Origin: Ctena decussata
Lineage: Eukaryota > Mollusca > Bivalvia > Lucinida > Lucinidae
DNA: 64,000 nt
Direction: 5' to 3'
Assembly: GCA_963989385.1 (NCBI GenBank)
Contig: OZ022499.1
Coordinates: forward strand, 55,261,437 to 55,325,436
Under the pieces are notes generated by a model that saw only the letters and a list, made by a program, of their open reading frames with translations, was not told where the DNA came from and did not search any database. A program made the translations under genes and the position numbers. Positions 35,838 through 47,842 of this stretch are shown here, in pieces (within the stretch, counting starts at the first letter, position 1; the number at the start of each line of letters is the position of its first letter).

Positions 35838-36075
35838 TGAGCCGCGACACGAGAAAACCAACAATGTGGTTGTGTGGCCAGTGAATACTCAGATCAGCCT
35901 GGGTATCCGCCCAGTCTGATCAGACTCTCCGCTAGGTGCTTAAAGGGTAGCTAAGGGTCTCAGCTACTTTCTTGCGGACAGTGAAGACTCTGATCAGACA
36001 GGGCGGATGCCCAGGCTGATCTGAGTCTGCGCTGGGCGCACAACCACATTGTTGGTTTTCTCAATTCGCGGCTCA
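35838..36075. repeat. foldback element, family 1, copy 7
   Basis: The ends are TGAGCCGCGACACGAGAAAA and TTCTCAATTCGCGGCTCA. The flanks are ATAAT and ATTAT. The centre AAGGGTAGCTAAGGGTCTCA is in reverse orientation. The left arm has changed to GTGTGGCCAGTGAATACTC while the right arm keeps GTCTGCGCTGGGCGCAC. Confidence 0.87.
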
Positions 36076-36648
36076 ATTATGTGTTTAAAACTTTATATAG
36101 CCAAGGATATCATTTTGAACGTACTTTAGAAATAAGATTAATGCGCAAAATAATACAAGTACTCATTCGGAAAGCTACTTAGCTACTTAATTTTATTAAG
36201 AAATTCATCTGATAATTCAGTAGCCGTTTTGTCCGTCACATACATCCGTCTGTTTGTATGTCCAACCGTCATTTTAAATTGTATATTACATTCCTAACGA
36301 AGAAATACAAGGATTTCTTGTCAACATAAATATGCTATTTTCCAGTCTTTCTACGAGGATTTATTTTCTCTATAAATCCCTGCAGATTGAATACCTTCCC
36401 GATAGCATTCGGAGATAAGTTATTAATGTACGACCGGGTACCGGCTTTTAGAAATACTTTCCCAAGCTCTTTCTTTCCACTGCAGTTGTAGCTATACAAC
36501 ACGGCTGGAATTGCCTTTTATGATCTCGAGAAAAACAACAGACGCTTAACAAACCTATAATAAACTTTGATGTGTATTTATGGCGTGTTGACATGAATGA
36601 TTTTACGAAAATGCCATTTTATGTGGAAATGCATTGCCTTTTGAACGA
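36076..36648. other. non-coding stretch, nothing recognised
   Basis: AT-rich sequence without supported features. Confidence 0.35.
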
Positions 36649-36650
36649 TA

Positions 36651-37672
36651 GGGTCAATTAAGGTAAACTCGGACAGAAGGAAAAGTCTGACACTCAGTGG
36701 TTTCTACTAGTAAATAGCTTAATTTACATGTTTTCAGTGATTTCTTTTTCTATCTAGTTTTTCCCTTTACTTCTCCACTAAATGTTTTATTGTTAGATTA
36801 TATGAACACTTATTATTTTTTCTACAGCCTCCGAATCTAGTCCTTTGCAAGTCTGTTTAAGTTTTCAGGGCAACAAATTCAAAATTAGCTGCAAGCGACG
36901 GTGAACCAGGTCCCTGCATAATTCATGGCAAACGTCAATGTTACTTTAAATTATATAGAGTTTTGTTTCTAACTAGTGCAGGTATAATATAAGTTTCATG
37001 ATTTTTTTTATTTATTGAATAAAATAAATATTGGAGAATATTTTATAAAAAATGTGACATGTCCGGGTTTACCTTCCGCCAAAATGCAGTGTAAGGTAAA
37101 CCCGGACATCAACTATTGATTAAAAGAAATTAAATATAAAATGTTAATAGTGGTTGAAATAAGAAATACAATATTTGTGCATTCTACTTTGTAGTTAAAA
37201 TATGACACTTAGTTATACAACGACAATAGGTTTTATATGGTATAGTTTACATGGTTACCCGTAGCAGACTGACTGAAGTTACCACCCATAATTATTTTAT
37301 TGACGATTTAACATTAATAAAAGAAAGTTATGTCTTATACTATATTAGTCCTACCATAAAGTATGTAAACAATTACTAAATTTTGTGTATCTGCTTGCTA
37401 AAGATCTACATAGGCGACATATTTAACAAAGAATGAGCTGTCCGGTTTACCTTCTCCATGTCCGGGTTTGCCTTACTCAACGGTTTGGCTCTTTAAATGA
37501 CTGTTTTGTCATAAAATGCTAGTAACCAATCAAAAGATGACAGAAAATAGCTCAGCTGAGATGCCTCTGGCCTTACGGAACACCGAAACAGTGATTCAGG
37601 GTCAAATAAAGCACTGGCAATACGAATCGTGGCGGCCCTTCAAAAACTGTCCGGGTTTACCTTAACTGACCC
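36651..37672. mobile_element. ~1 kb TIR element with TA flanks and dispersed internal end motifs
   Basis: GGGTCAATTAAGGTAAACTC at 36651 pairs with its near complement ending TTAACTGACCC at 37672. TA stands on both sides (36649-36650, 37673-37674), as expected for Tc1/mariner-type insertion. The word GTCCGGGTTTACCTT, part of the terminus, recurs inside: at about 37061 and 37093 (as a hairpin) and at about 37440 and 37461. There is no transposase frame. Confidence 0.65.
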
Positions 37673-37985
37673 TACACGCTCCGCAATGTGCAATAAGAAA
37701 CATATCATCCAGCTCATAACAGACTTTATCGAGCCAGCCTTGGGTCGTCGGGACCAGTAGCCGTGCAGGCGATGATTGTAAAGGCATGATGCAGGTTCCA
37801 TTGGTCAGTAAATTAATTTCATTATAACAAAAATGTCCCGTTCATAAAACAAAAAAGCGGTCAAACTAATTCAGTATTCATGTATCCTTTCGCGCTGTTG
37901 TGTACAGGCTCTCGGAAGGACACTTGAAAACATGAATACAGACGGAAATATTCTTTAAACTAAGGCATACGAATGTAATATACAG
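37673..37985. other. non-coding stretch, nothing recognised
   Basis: No supported feature was found in these 0.3 kb. Confidence 0.35.
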
Positions 37986-38144
37986 TTTATTGAATCGTCC
38001 CATCTAAGATATTGGATTTATAAACCTTGGGAGGTTTGAAGATCCGATAAAGAAACTCGTCCTTCGGACTCGTTTCTTTATCGGATCTTCAAACCTCCCT
38101 CGGTTTATGAATCCAATATCTTAAATGGGACGATTAATAAACTC
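37986..38144. repeat. foldback hairpin (~70 bp arms)
   Basis: TTTATTGAATCGTCCCATCT, GATATTGGATTTATAAACC and GAAGATCCGATAAAGAAACT on the left are answered by their complements on the right. The loop is only CGTCCTTCGGACG, itself a small stem. The arms are almost perfectly matched. Confidence 0.8.
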
Positions 38145-38694
38145 TATATAGCTTGTTGTAGCAAAGCAACTAGTCTCAATGAGTTTTTAACTTTTCAAGC
38201 AGTATGGTCTGTAAATCAGCATGTAGTTTTGACCATTTTTTCTGCTTTAGCCATATAACCTTAGTATTGACCTACATTTTAAGTATTTCGTTGGCCAATA
38301 TAAATACACTCAGGCTTACTTTTGCTTTCTCTTCCTACTTTCAGTTTCATTTGACTGTTGGCCTATAAACCATGTCGTGATGAATCTAGATAGTTCGGTC
38401 CAAATCGCTTTTTACCAAAGAACATTTCGCCTGTTATGACGCTCATGTAAAATATAAAACAACAAGATACCTTGACACAGAAATCGAAGATGAAATTGCT
38501 GGCTTAGTTGTTGATGTTGTGTTGGAACTGCGACACTTTTAAGGTTATGTGTGGGTCGGTCAGCCAAACAGTCCTCATTGTTGCGTGCAACACAGACAGA
38601 AACCAATCAAAATTCAATAGCATTTCTGAAATCGAAACCCCAACACCAACAACAAATATGCATATCAACATGCACATCCGTAACAGGGGTTTTA

Positions 38695-38880
38695 TTAACC
38701 ATAAGTCCATTGGTCCTGGACCAGTGATTTTTGGGCATGACCAGTTGAGTCTTTGGTAGCTGGTCCTGCAGACCAACTGATTTTGAAATTAAATGAAAAC
38801 ACATGATAACAAAGAATAGCCGAAACATCGGGAGGACCACTTAAATTGTGGATAAGTTGGTCCTGTGGACCACCAGTCAT
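38695..38880. repeat. cluster of GGTCCTGNNGACCA palindromic words
   Basis: GGTCCTGGACCAG, GGTCCTGCAGACCA and GGTCCTGTGGACCACCAGTC stand near 38711, 38762 and 38861 respectively. They suggest the worn ends and middle of a small inverted-repeat element. Overlapping frames on both strands are by-products of the repeats. Confidence 0.45.
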
Positions 38881-38965
38881 TCAGCCCTTAGCGAAATCCC
38901 TGCGTAACATCCGATCAGCTCAAATGTGCTATTTATTTTTGTTGTTTGAGTATCAGCTTTGATGA

Positions 38966-39115
38966 AGTGTACGCCTGGCCGAGCGGTTAGCATTCTCGAC
39001 TTTGGATCGATTCCAGAAGGAGGCGAGATAAACGGCGCGTTCCTCCCTTTGTCCTGATAAGACTAAAATACTGTTGCAAAGAACGTCAAACCGCCAATTC
39101 ATTCATCCATCCACT
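38966..39115 (+). repeat. tRNA-derived SINE, head and core
   Basis: GCCTGGCCGAGCGGTTAGCA resembles the start of a serine-type tRNA and is followed by a truncated B box (GGATCGATTCC). The core TGATAAGACTAAAATACTGT then GAACGTCAAACC follows, ending in ATTCATTCATCCATCC. The same core is seen, more decayed, near 830 and 18190. Confidence 0.55.
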
Positions 39116-40960
39116 CGTTCGTCCTGTATTACATCTTCGCCATTGTACATAAGAGAAACAAACAAGAAAAGGGTGTTTTCCACAATTTATAATGACGAAA
39201 ACGCAAAGCAAATTTTTATATGATTTTCGTTTGTCATTGTTCGAAACTATTTTACTGAATGAAATATTAGGAGATCGTTAGATGCGATGCAGAAAGTTCA
39301 CCTATACGCTTTCACTGGCAGACTTATGCTGAAAACAGTCGCCAAAGGAGTTCGCTTGTTTCAAAGATTACTGCGCGATCAAGGAACTAGGGGAATTTTA
39401 AGTTGCATTATTTACTACTCATACTTAGAATGCATTCGAAAAACAAAAGTAATTTATTTAGCTGTCAAAAGATGCATTCAGTAGATTTTAGCGGTCAGGA
39501 ACAGAGCCAGCTGCGACTTAAGATATATGAGAATGACCGCATTACTCCTCGAGTGCAGGTGTAGTAACAAGATAGATTAGATGCTGTTTCAACAAAGGAG
39601 GAATTGCAACAATATATTATGGCTTAATTGTCTTTTGACATGTTAAAAAATTATGTTCCTAATATAAGATTTCAAAGACTTGACACTAAACAAAAACACA
39701 CACACACAAAAAACAAAAAAAAACAAAAAAAAAAAAGCTGACCCCTTTTAATAGAATCTTACACCTGTTTGCATTGCGGGTAGAAAATGTTTCTCAAGGC
39801 TGCAAGTGCTTGTCAGAGTAACTGATAAGGCAATGATCTGAAACCGAACCACATCTTGCCCCAAACACAAAATGGAAAAAGAAATCAATAAAGGCGGCAC
39901 ACAAAACAAAACAAAAAAAGCGAAAAGCCAAGACGTCAGCTCTCTAACTCTTTACCAGTAGATAACCGCAAGGTTATCCTACATAATGTACAAAAGGTCA
40001 GATTAATACATAGAAAGCCGAAAATCAATGACAATAATAATTAACAACAATAAAGCAAAATCACCTTGAACCTGTCACTTTTTGAGTGTGTGTGTATGTG
40101 TGTGGTGTGTGTGTGTGTGGTGGGGGGGGGGGGGGGGCTTAAGTCTGTTGTACATGGCCATAACCCTCGATGTTATTCGGTCCGTTTTCGAATTACTTCT
40201 AACCTATCCATAGAACAGATTATCAGAGTTCATCACCCCGCCAGTAATTATGTCGGGGAAAAGGTTCCATCCAAATCGAAACAGTCATGGCAGATTCCTT
40301 TTCTTAGATAGTACAAATTAAACGTTTTTGAAGCTATTAAAAGTCTTGCTGGAAAGAGATGGTTCGAACATTACGTCATGCACATGCTCCTCTTACACAA
40401 AGGAGTATATGAGACGACACAAATCCATCGTGTTTCAGTGTTAGGTAAAACATAACCCCAGAACTATTCGCTTGCTTCGTTCTTTTCGGTCTTTACTATG
40501 ACCCTATAACGCGATAACATCTGGGTGCTGCTTGTCTGAATACATACGGTCAGGTTGCCGCCCTAAGGAGAATATAGCATGACGAAGTCCTCAGTCAAGG
40601 ATTTTATGCATAAGTCTCCTAGATCATATAAAATCAAGTGCGCTATCATATCTTGCGGAAAAAAATGTGAAGAGCTTTTAAAGCTCCTGACATGTTTTCG
40701 CCCAAAACATGGCAATGGGTTTGCAAACAATGCGTTTGAAATAACTAACGACGTCGTCAGTTTTGAACAACTGGGCCCTGATAGTTGACAATCGACAAAA
40801 GTACCGGGTTTCTGTTGGGTCAGATCTAGCTGTCCCAATATTTAGAATTTGACGGTATGTAGTTTGCAGAAATGGTTGTTGCACAATTTAAAACAGCAAA
40901 GGCGCAAACAAGTTTGTAACAAGAACCTTCAGCGTATGCCTGTATATTTCTCATTGGTAC
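39116..40960. other. non-coding stretch with A-rich and GT/G-rich microsatellites
   Basis: A-rich simple sequence (ACACACAC, AAACAAAAA) occurs at about 39690-39737. A GTGTGT run and then about 16 G residues occur at about 40086-40138. No gene is supported. Confidence 0.45.
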
Positions 40961-40965
40961 TGTCT

Positions 40966-41034
40966 GTGAACAGAAAAGCCTCTGATCAAACTGCGCATGG
41001 GCGCAGTTTGGTCAGAGGCTTTGCTGTGCACATA
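40966..41034. repeat. short foldback hairpin
   Basis: AAAGCCTCTGATCAAACTGC pairs with GCAGTTTGGTCAGAGGCTTT around a GCATGGGC centre. It is related in style (TGATCA, CTGCGC) to the hairpins at 43505-43566 and 48706-48762. Confidence 0.7.
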
Positions 41035-42729
41035 GTAGTTAAGGCTTCTTTACGCGTTTCGTGGTTTAATTATTTTTGTAATAAACGACGAAAAGATGTA
41101 ATTTTGAGATTGTTCTCTCGGGGTCCAGTTTCAAACTTGCTGACCTTTCCTTGTATAGACAATCTCATATTCAAAACAGTTTAGGTCGCGATGCCAATAG
41201 ATTCGTACAGCAAGGTTACAGGGTACTTTAGCTTTGAAAGGACTTTGTATTAACAGTTCTTTCAACTGTACTTCGTTTATTTCCCTGGGTGGATATAGCC
41301 TCCAGAATTTCCTGGAACCCTATTGTAGACCCGATAGTCAAGAAAGGCAATAACATATACTGAACACAAATAAAAACTTGACGGTTTTTATATTTCAATT
41401 CCGACCAGGATAGCAAATTTTTTGTGTATATATGGATTTTGTCGGGTTGGACAGACGTCTGATTACTTAAGTCATGAAAAATTATTGGTAAATTTTTGTT
41501 CCGCCCGGAGTTATCTAACTTAATCCTTATTTAATAATTTAAAACAGAACTTTAAGTTGCGCATGCGCAGACGGAAGTTATCTTCTACGCAATAAACAGT
41601 AGTTCCTGTACGCACAGAAAACACTTTAAACGCTTATGTTCATTGTAATCACAATCTGAAAATAACGTTTAAAGCTTCAAAACTTTCAGATTGTCTCCCT
41701 TTGAATTAAACATATAGTGATTTTCGAGATGCTATATCTTCCATACCAATGCGTCTTTCTTGTCGGTTTCTTCGAGATTTGTTTGACTGACTTGCAAATT
41801 TAATGTCTTTATTACTGAATTTATTTGAAAGACATTTCTTAAGCTGCCATGATGACTTTTTTATGTAATGGGAATTCCATTGAAACTGAATTTCTGACAT
41901 CATAATGGGTTGGACTGACGTTTTTCGTCCGGTCCTCACGGTCATCTACTCGACCGTGCATCGGCATAATTTTAGCTTTTGAGTCCATACAGATTGGATT
42001 TAATAATGAAAAGGCATTGCCAACAGAATTGTTATCAGTGAAGCAGATTTTAACAATTTTAAATTCGGTAATTGTTTGGTTTTGAGCATAGAAAACAAAA
42101 AAGTACCCCTGTGACGTTTACAATAGCCTCAATTTTGCTGTATCTAAAGAATCATAAATTTTGTGTGACTATGATATTACAGAATGATTACTCTTTCTTA
42201 AATGAAAAGAATTTCCATGTTTCACTTTTTTCCAACTACCGTAGGATGCAAACAAGCGACTGTCAAGTTTTTATTTTTGCTAAGTATATTAGGCTTCCTT
42301 CAAAGGAACTTGTGTGCAACTAAGCGTAGGGCCGAAGCGTGAGGCCAGCTTCACTCTAGTACACCTGAACTTGTGGAATCATAGTTAGTACCAAACAGAT
42401 ATGATGCCGAGACACTACAAACAGATATAGGTACACCAGTTATGCCGGTGAGATGCTTGTTGATCTGGGATAGGAAACACTAGAAACACGGAATTAACTG
42501 ACTTGAGAATAATTATTTGCTTGTGAAAATCTAAAGCTTCTGTTGAAAGAATTTCAGTATGTAATGTCATTGAAAATTATAACCATACTCCGGAACCAAT
42601 GACATCCTACATCTGTTAACCATAGCAACTTAGAATTTACATTGACGTCTAAGTGAAGTCATCGAGACTTTATTCAGCCAAGGTACTAAGCTCAATAGTT
42701 GGTAATTCCATAGTAACTGTTGCTAACAA
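41035..42729. other. non-coding stretch, nothing recognised
   Basis: Only short frames without motifs are present in 1.7 kb. No repeat family was recognised. Confidence 0.35.
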
Positions 42730-42820
42730 ATCTATGGTATCATCTCACTTATAATTCGAGAGGGGCATGTCATGTATGCCATGCTCATCTCGAATTATAC
42801 ATATGAGATGATGCTACCTG
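42730..42820. repeat. foldback hairpin
   Basis: TGGTATCATCTCACTTATAA and TTCGAGAGGGGCATG on the left pair imperfectly with CATGCTCATCTCGAATTATA and CATATGAGATGATGCTACC on the right. The loop is TCATGTATGC. Confidence 0.65.
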
Positions 42821-44578
42821 AAATTCATACAATTGAAAATTTTATTTTTCTCAAACCTATAACTCTTTCTCAAATAATTTTATTCTCCGTTTAGAAAGCT
42901 GAAAAGAAATATGCCCTACACTATTCTGAATGATTTGGTTGACACGCTGCAGCTACCGACCTCTCTCTCCAGCTACAGCAAGAACCATTTAGCCTCTGTT
43001 CACCGACCTTCATCACTTCATGAATGACTAATCCCCATCTCAGAGCCGGTGAATGTTGCCAAGGCTTTTCGCAATGTTCTTTAGTTCTTGTACATCTCCC
43101 GCCCATCAGTGCTATCTGCAATGTGCAAATGTTCTGACATGGTATTTTACTAAGACTAAGGTGACTTTTCCAGCAGGTTGCTTAACAGAGAGAATGGGAG
43201 TGGAATGTTATACAGTAGCAGCTAGATTTTTAACAAATATTGCCTGCTACACCCTGCTCGAAGAAACTTTCGGTCGATGTATTCATTTTCCAAAACAGAG
43301 ACGAAGCGTACTTAGTCAAATAAGTTGACAGCAAAGAAGTAGATACGGGCATTTAACGCCATTCATTACTCAATGTGCATGCCCAGAGTCTATTAACGCA
43401 GTTTAAATGAGAATCCAGTTGTTCTGTGTCATGTAGTTCATTGTACATCTAAAGGTACGGATCTACCGTAAAAATCTAAGTATTGGGACATATATAGCTT
43501 AGCAAACCGTGCAGGCTCAGATCAGACTGCTCCTAAGGGAGCGGTCTGATCAGGGTCTACACTGTTTGCCAGTTCATCTGCATCTCTTTGGCGATTTACT
43601 GCACTGTATATCGAAACTGCTTGGTTTTTAAGGACAACTACTGTAATTATTTTAGATGTCCCAATTTTTAGATGTTTTTAGACTTTCTCACGGCATGTGC
43701 GAACAGTGAATTCTCAAATCAGTCTACATATCCACGCAATCGAATCTGATTATTCACTGCCATGTTATACATTTTTTTTTGAATTCAAAATATTGTTGAA
43801 TACATTGTAAACTGAGCGCATATGCAGGTATTGCAATCTTCGCTATTTGTATGATGCTGTTAGGCTTTGTATCCCTTGACTCTACCAATATGTATCAGTT
43901 AAACTGTCAAAGCCCGAAAATTGGGCAATTCAGAAATTTCGGAGTCAAATGTCGCCGAATTTTGAAATTTTTCAACAATGCAAATTGACAAAAATTTGAT
44001 ATTTTCTATTTTCCTGATGACATTTTCCAACAGGGTGTATTAAGAAAGTTGACAAATGCAATCCGACTCGTTGCCAGTGGGTTTAATTTGAAATATAATT
44101 AATTGTCACAATGTTACAATAAGAGGTCAATGTCACCTAGATTACGGGTCAGACTCCTCCGGGCGTGTGTCTTACTGATATACTTAATTTCATAAACCGA
44201 AGCTACTTATTGAACTAACAAAATCCCGCACACACAAAAGAAGCTTAGAATAGCAACAAAATTAGGTTTGCCAGCTTCTTTCATAGCAACATAAGTTTTG
44301 GGATAAGTTTTTCTTTGCTTTGCTAAATGTCTGAAGCCAGAAGCATTCCCCTATGTAAATCCATGGCACAATCCGAGTTGCTAACTAGGAAACATTCAGC
44401 TCATCAGCAATAACTAAACTCTACTATAAATGGATCTGACGCATCGCATGACAACCCTGATGGCCAAACGTGATCACCTCACTGGCCTTCAAGTTGAAAC
44501 GCCACACTCTGTTGCGACTTCCAATTCTCCTGTATGCTTTAAAGGTATGAGACTTGACTGTAGCGAAGAATCCAATAA
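42821..44578. other. non-coding stretch with one small hairpin
   Basis: A short foldback at 43505-43566 pairs CAGATCAGACTGCTCC with GGAGCGGTCTGATCAG. Otherwise only small unconvincing frames are present (for example 43053-43328). Confidence 0.4.
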
Positions 44579-45043
44579 TACCCCCATTCCACTGGATTAC
44601 GCTTTGACTGCGCTCTTGGCGATCATGGCGCTTCTTCAAAATTTTCGAAATCGCCGCAGAAGCGTAGGCATTTGCCCAAACTTGGGACTTGTGCGCTTCC
44701 AGTACGCTGCCAGTACGCTTCTAATATGATATCGCCACGCTACTCACGATGCTGCCGCGATTTAGCTGCGCTTCTGCCACGCTTAACGGACTTCGAGGGC
44801 GCTTCTAATACGCTGCCACTACGGCAAAGAAGTTCAAGCTACGCTTGATCTACGCTTATTACGATGCATTTGCGATCGTGCTACGACCTAAGTGCCAGAG
44901 CTGCGCTCATGCTGCGCTTGTGTTGCGCTTTGTAACCGCTTTTATGTAAATCGGCGGAGAATCGGGTTTAGCAGAAGTTAGCCACCAGCCTTCAAACAAT
45001 ATTGATAATATAACAATTCCAGTGGCTATGATCCAGCTGGCAA

Positions 45044-45145
45044 TCATGAACTAGTGACTTCGAACAACTCGTCTTGTTCTACTTGCTGTTCAGGCTCAAA
45101 TGGGGCCTCTGCTCGGCGTTCTGAAGGGCGCCTATCTGGCTCAGT
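45044..45145 (-). pseudogene. acidic C-terminal coding relic in element C, left arm
   Basis: The minus strand reads TEPDRRPSERRAEAPFEPE, then QQVEQDELFEVTSS, then a stop. The inverted copy on the plus strand (45942-46043) keeps the same frame and stop with only a few changed residues. A frame preserved in both arms suggests it once coded, perhaps as the end of a second Harbinger protein. That link is inference. A stop lies immediately upstream, so an exon boundary or decay is needed to explain the start. Confidence 0.3.
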
Positions 45146-45941
45146 TTAGAGAGCAAGAGCCTGCCCCCCCCCCTCCCCCCCCCCTGTCAAAAGCAGAAGG
45201 CGAAACCCACACCCAAGCCTGGTCAGGAGACTATTTTCACGCAGCCTGTACCGCAGGAGAGGACATTCCAACTCCTGCTCCGGGCATCTTGAATGAAACG
45301 TGAGAATTGAGTTATGAAACATCGTGGAAACGCGGCGTTTTCATGCCCAGATCGCCATAAGAGCAGAGGAAACGCAGATAAAGCGCCAAGAGCGCAGCGG
45401 AAGCGTCGTGGTTGCGCTATTCATAAATAATAGAGTCGCAGCGGAAACGGCAAGAGCGCAACGGGATCGCAAAGAGCGTAGCAGAAACGTATCTGGGTCG
45501 CAGACGAGTATCACCGCGCTGTCGGCACGATCCCGCTGCGCTGGTACTGCGTTGCTCCCGCTGCTGCTGCGTTCATGAATTTCGAGCTACGTTCTTACTA
45601 CGCTTTCGTTGCGCTTTGAGTCCACAGCGCTTCCGCTACGTAAATTTTGAGCAGAGTCAAAACAAGCGCCGTGACTTGGCGATCATGCCGCTTCTGATAC
45701 GCTTTCACTGCGACCTAGAAGCTTCTCCTACGCTGCTGCCGCTTCTGCTACGATTCATGGCGCTTTGTCCAAAATTTCGGAGCGCAGTGGAAGCGCAGTG
45801 GAAGCGCCGTCCAGTGGAATAGGGGTATAAGATAATACCCTCTCCTGCGATAAAGGCTGCGTGAAAATAGTCTTCTGACCAGGTCTGGGTGTGGATTTCG
45901 CCTTCTGCTTTTGACAGGGGGGCCAGGCTCTTGCTCTCTAA

Positions 45942-46043
45942 ACTGAGCCAGATAGGCGCCCTTTAGAACGCCGAGCAGAGGCCCCAGTTAAGCCTGAACA
46001 GCAAGAAGAACAAGACGAGTTGTTCGAAGTCACTAGTTCATGA
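45942..46043 (+). pseudogene. acidic C-terminal coding relic in element C, right arm
   Basis: This is the inverted partner of 45044-45145. It reads RPLERRAEAPVKPEQQEEQ, then DELFEVTSS and a stop. The two copies differ by several substitutions, so the inversion is not brand new. I cannot name the protein. Confidence 0.3.
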
Positions 46044-46508
46044 TTGCCAGCTTGGCCATAGCCACTGGAATTTTTATATTATCAATATTGTTTGAAGGCT
46101 GGTGGCTAACTTCTGCTGGACCTGATTCTCCGCCGATTTACATAGAAGCGGTTACAAAGCGCAACACAATCGCAGCATGAGCGCAGCTCCGGCACTTAGG
46201 TCGTAGCACGATCGCAAATGCATCGTAATAAGCGTAGCTCAAGCGTAGCTTGAAATCCTTTGCCGTAGTAGCAGCGTATTAGAAGCGCCCTCGAAGTCCG
46301 TTGAGCGTGGCAGAAGCGCAGCTAAATCGCGGCAGCATCGTGACTAGCGTGGCGAGATCGTATTAGAAGCGTACTGGAAGCGTACTGGAAGCGCACAAGA
46401 TCCAAGTTTTGGCAAATGCCTACGCTTCTGCTGCGATTTCGAAAATCTTGGAGAAGCGCCATGATCGCCAAGAGCGCAGTCAAAGCGCCATCCAGTGGAA
46501 TGGGGGTA

Positions 46509-47842
46509 TAAGAAACCAAGTCAATATTGAAGATATGGGCAAACCAGGTACGTGTACAATAATCTATTGAAGGTTTTCATTCAGGAAATTAGCGACAAGC
46601 TACATGTAACATAAGAAGGAATTGGTGGACAGTTTCACTGGATGGACAGGAATAAATTTTGCATTATCTCAGAGCAAGGGAACGCAGAGAGTCGTCATGA
46701 AATCGTCGAAGGCACTACGATCACAAGCTTTCTGGAAAGTGTAGTGAACTTTCTCATCCAAAATTGAGTAGACATTCTCTTCAGTGGATTGACGTCTTGA
46801 CGTTGAATCACTGTCGATTCAAAGTTGATTAAACGTTGAATGCCTGCTTGGTATGCTCTATGGATACAACTACATGCTTTATTGCATTTTTTCTAGACGG
46901 CAATAATTTTTGTGAATCCCTCTATGTTTTCTTGGACGCCGAATCCCTTGAGATGAAAATTGAGGCAAAAACTAAAACATTAGTTGCTTAACTAAAAAAT
47001 ATAAAATATTAGTACCTATTCATCTTAATGTGCTTTAAAGGCGTTGTCAGACAGCAATGGAGCACCTTCTATGGAAAATGGAGAAGAACTGAAAGAAACC
47101 ATCATGGTAAAGCAGTCGTTCCATATTAAGTGGGATACAGACTAATGAGAGTTAATGTCGTTCTTAATTCTCAAGCCAGTTAGGTTAATGTTTTAGTCTC
47201 ATAATATATATAAGCATTCGACATTATGATGGTACAAATAAAGCAGTAAGCATGATTTAAGAAGGAGAGTTTGAGAAATTCTTGCCTTTAATGATGCAAA
47301 TGAAATTACATGGTCTAACATTTGGCCATGTGCTGCTTTTAATCACTTTTACCGGACAATTTGTGAAGAGGCTGGGAAAAATAATTAAAAAAACATCATT
47401 TTCAGTGCAGTAAAGCTCCTTAACTCACTTCTGAATTTTCATTTTGAGATTCTTGCGCCGCATATTATCCTTTGACATTTTCTTGATTAATATTTGTTTT
47501 TCATCAACATGTCACTTTTACTGGTACTCTAAAGTTGAGGAACAACTAAAACAAGGCATCTCTTTGTATGTTGAGGAGGTGTATTTTCAAGTTTTGTGCA
47601 GTTTTTTTGTATTCACCACAAAATGACACCTTAATGTTGCCAACGTAAACGAGTGTGCTCGGAAGCCAAAGGCGAGGTTGAAATATGCTATTGATGCGAA
47701 TATATTGTGGTTTAGAATATTACAAGTGTGTCCATACAAGTGTTTATTTACTTGTCACATCCATTTAAGAAGTGTTTCTTGTTTCGCATTTTTCAAGCTA
47801 TCGCCAGAAGCAATCAATATTTTTCTTAAACAGAACTGAAAC
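46509..47842. other. non-coding stretch with small ACGTTGAATC-type inverted words
   Basis: Near 46780-46855 are GACGTCTTGACGTTGAATCA, GATTCAAAGTTGATTAAACG and TTGAATGCCTGCTTGGTA, a tiny palindromic repeat. I see no gene. T-rich frames near 47444-47626 look accidental. Confidence 0.35.

Larger units (their letters stand above)
44579..46508. mobile_element. PIF/Harbinger-like element, 1.9 kb palindrome with GCGCTTCTGCTACGC arrays (element C)
   Basis: The ends TACCCCCATTCCACTGGAT and its complement ATCCAGTGGAATGGGGGTA are flanked by TAA on both sides (44576-44578, 46509-46511), the Harbinger-type 3 bp duplication. The outer ~670 bp on each side are inverted copies: 44579 to about 45265 against about 45838 to 46508. 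A further right terminus (CCAGTGGAATAGGGGTA, then TAA) lies inside at 45811-45830. So one 1249 bp element was joined to a truncated inverted copy. Arrays of GCGCTTCTGCTACGC-like words fill the flanks. Confidence 0.7.

Noticed and set aside
44430..44729. 99-codon open frame across the left end of element C
   Set aside because: It crosses the element boundary and reads the TIR and array. The inverted end gives a similar accidental frame.
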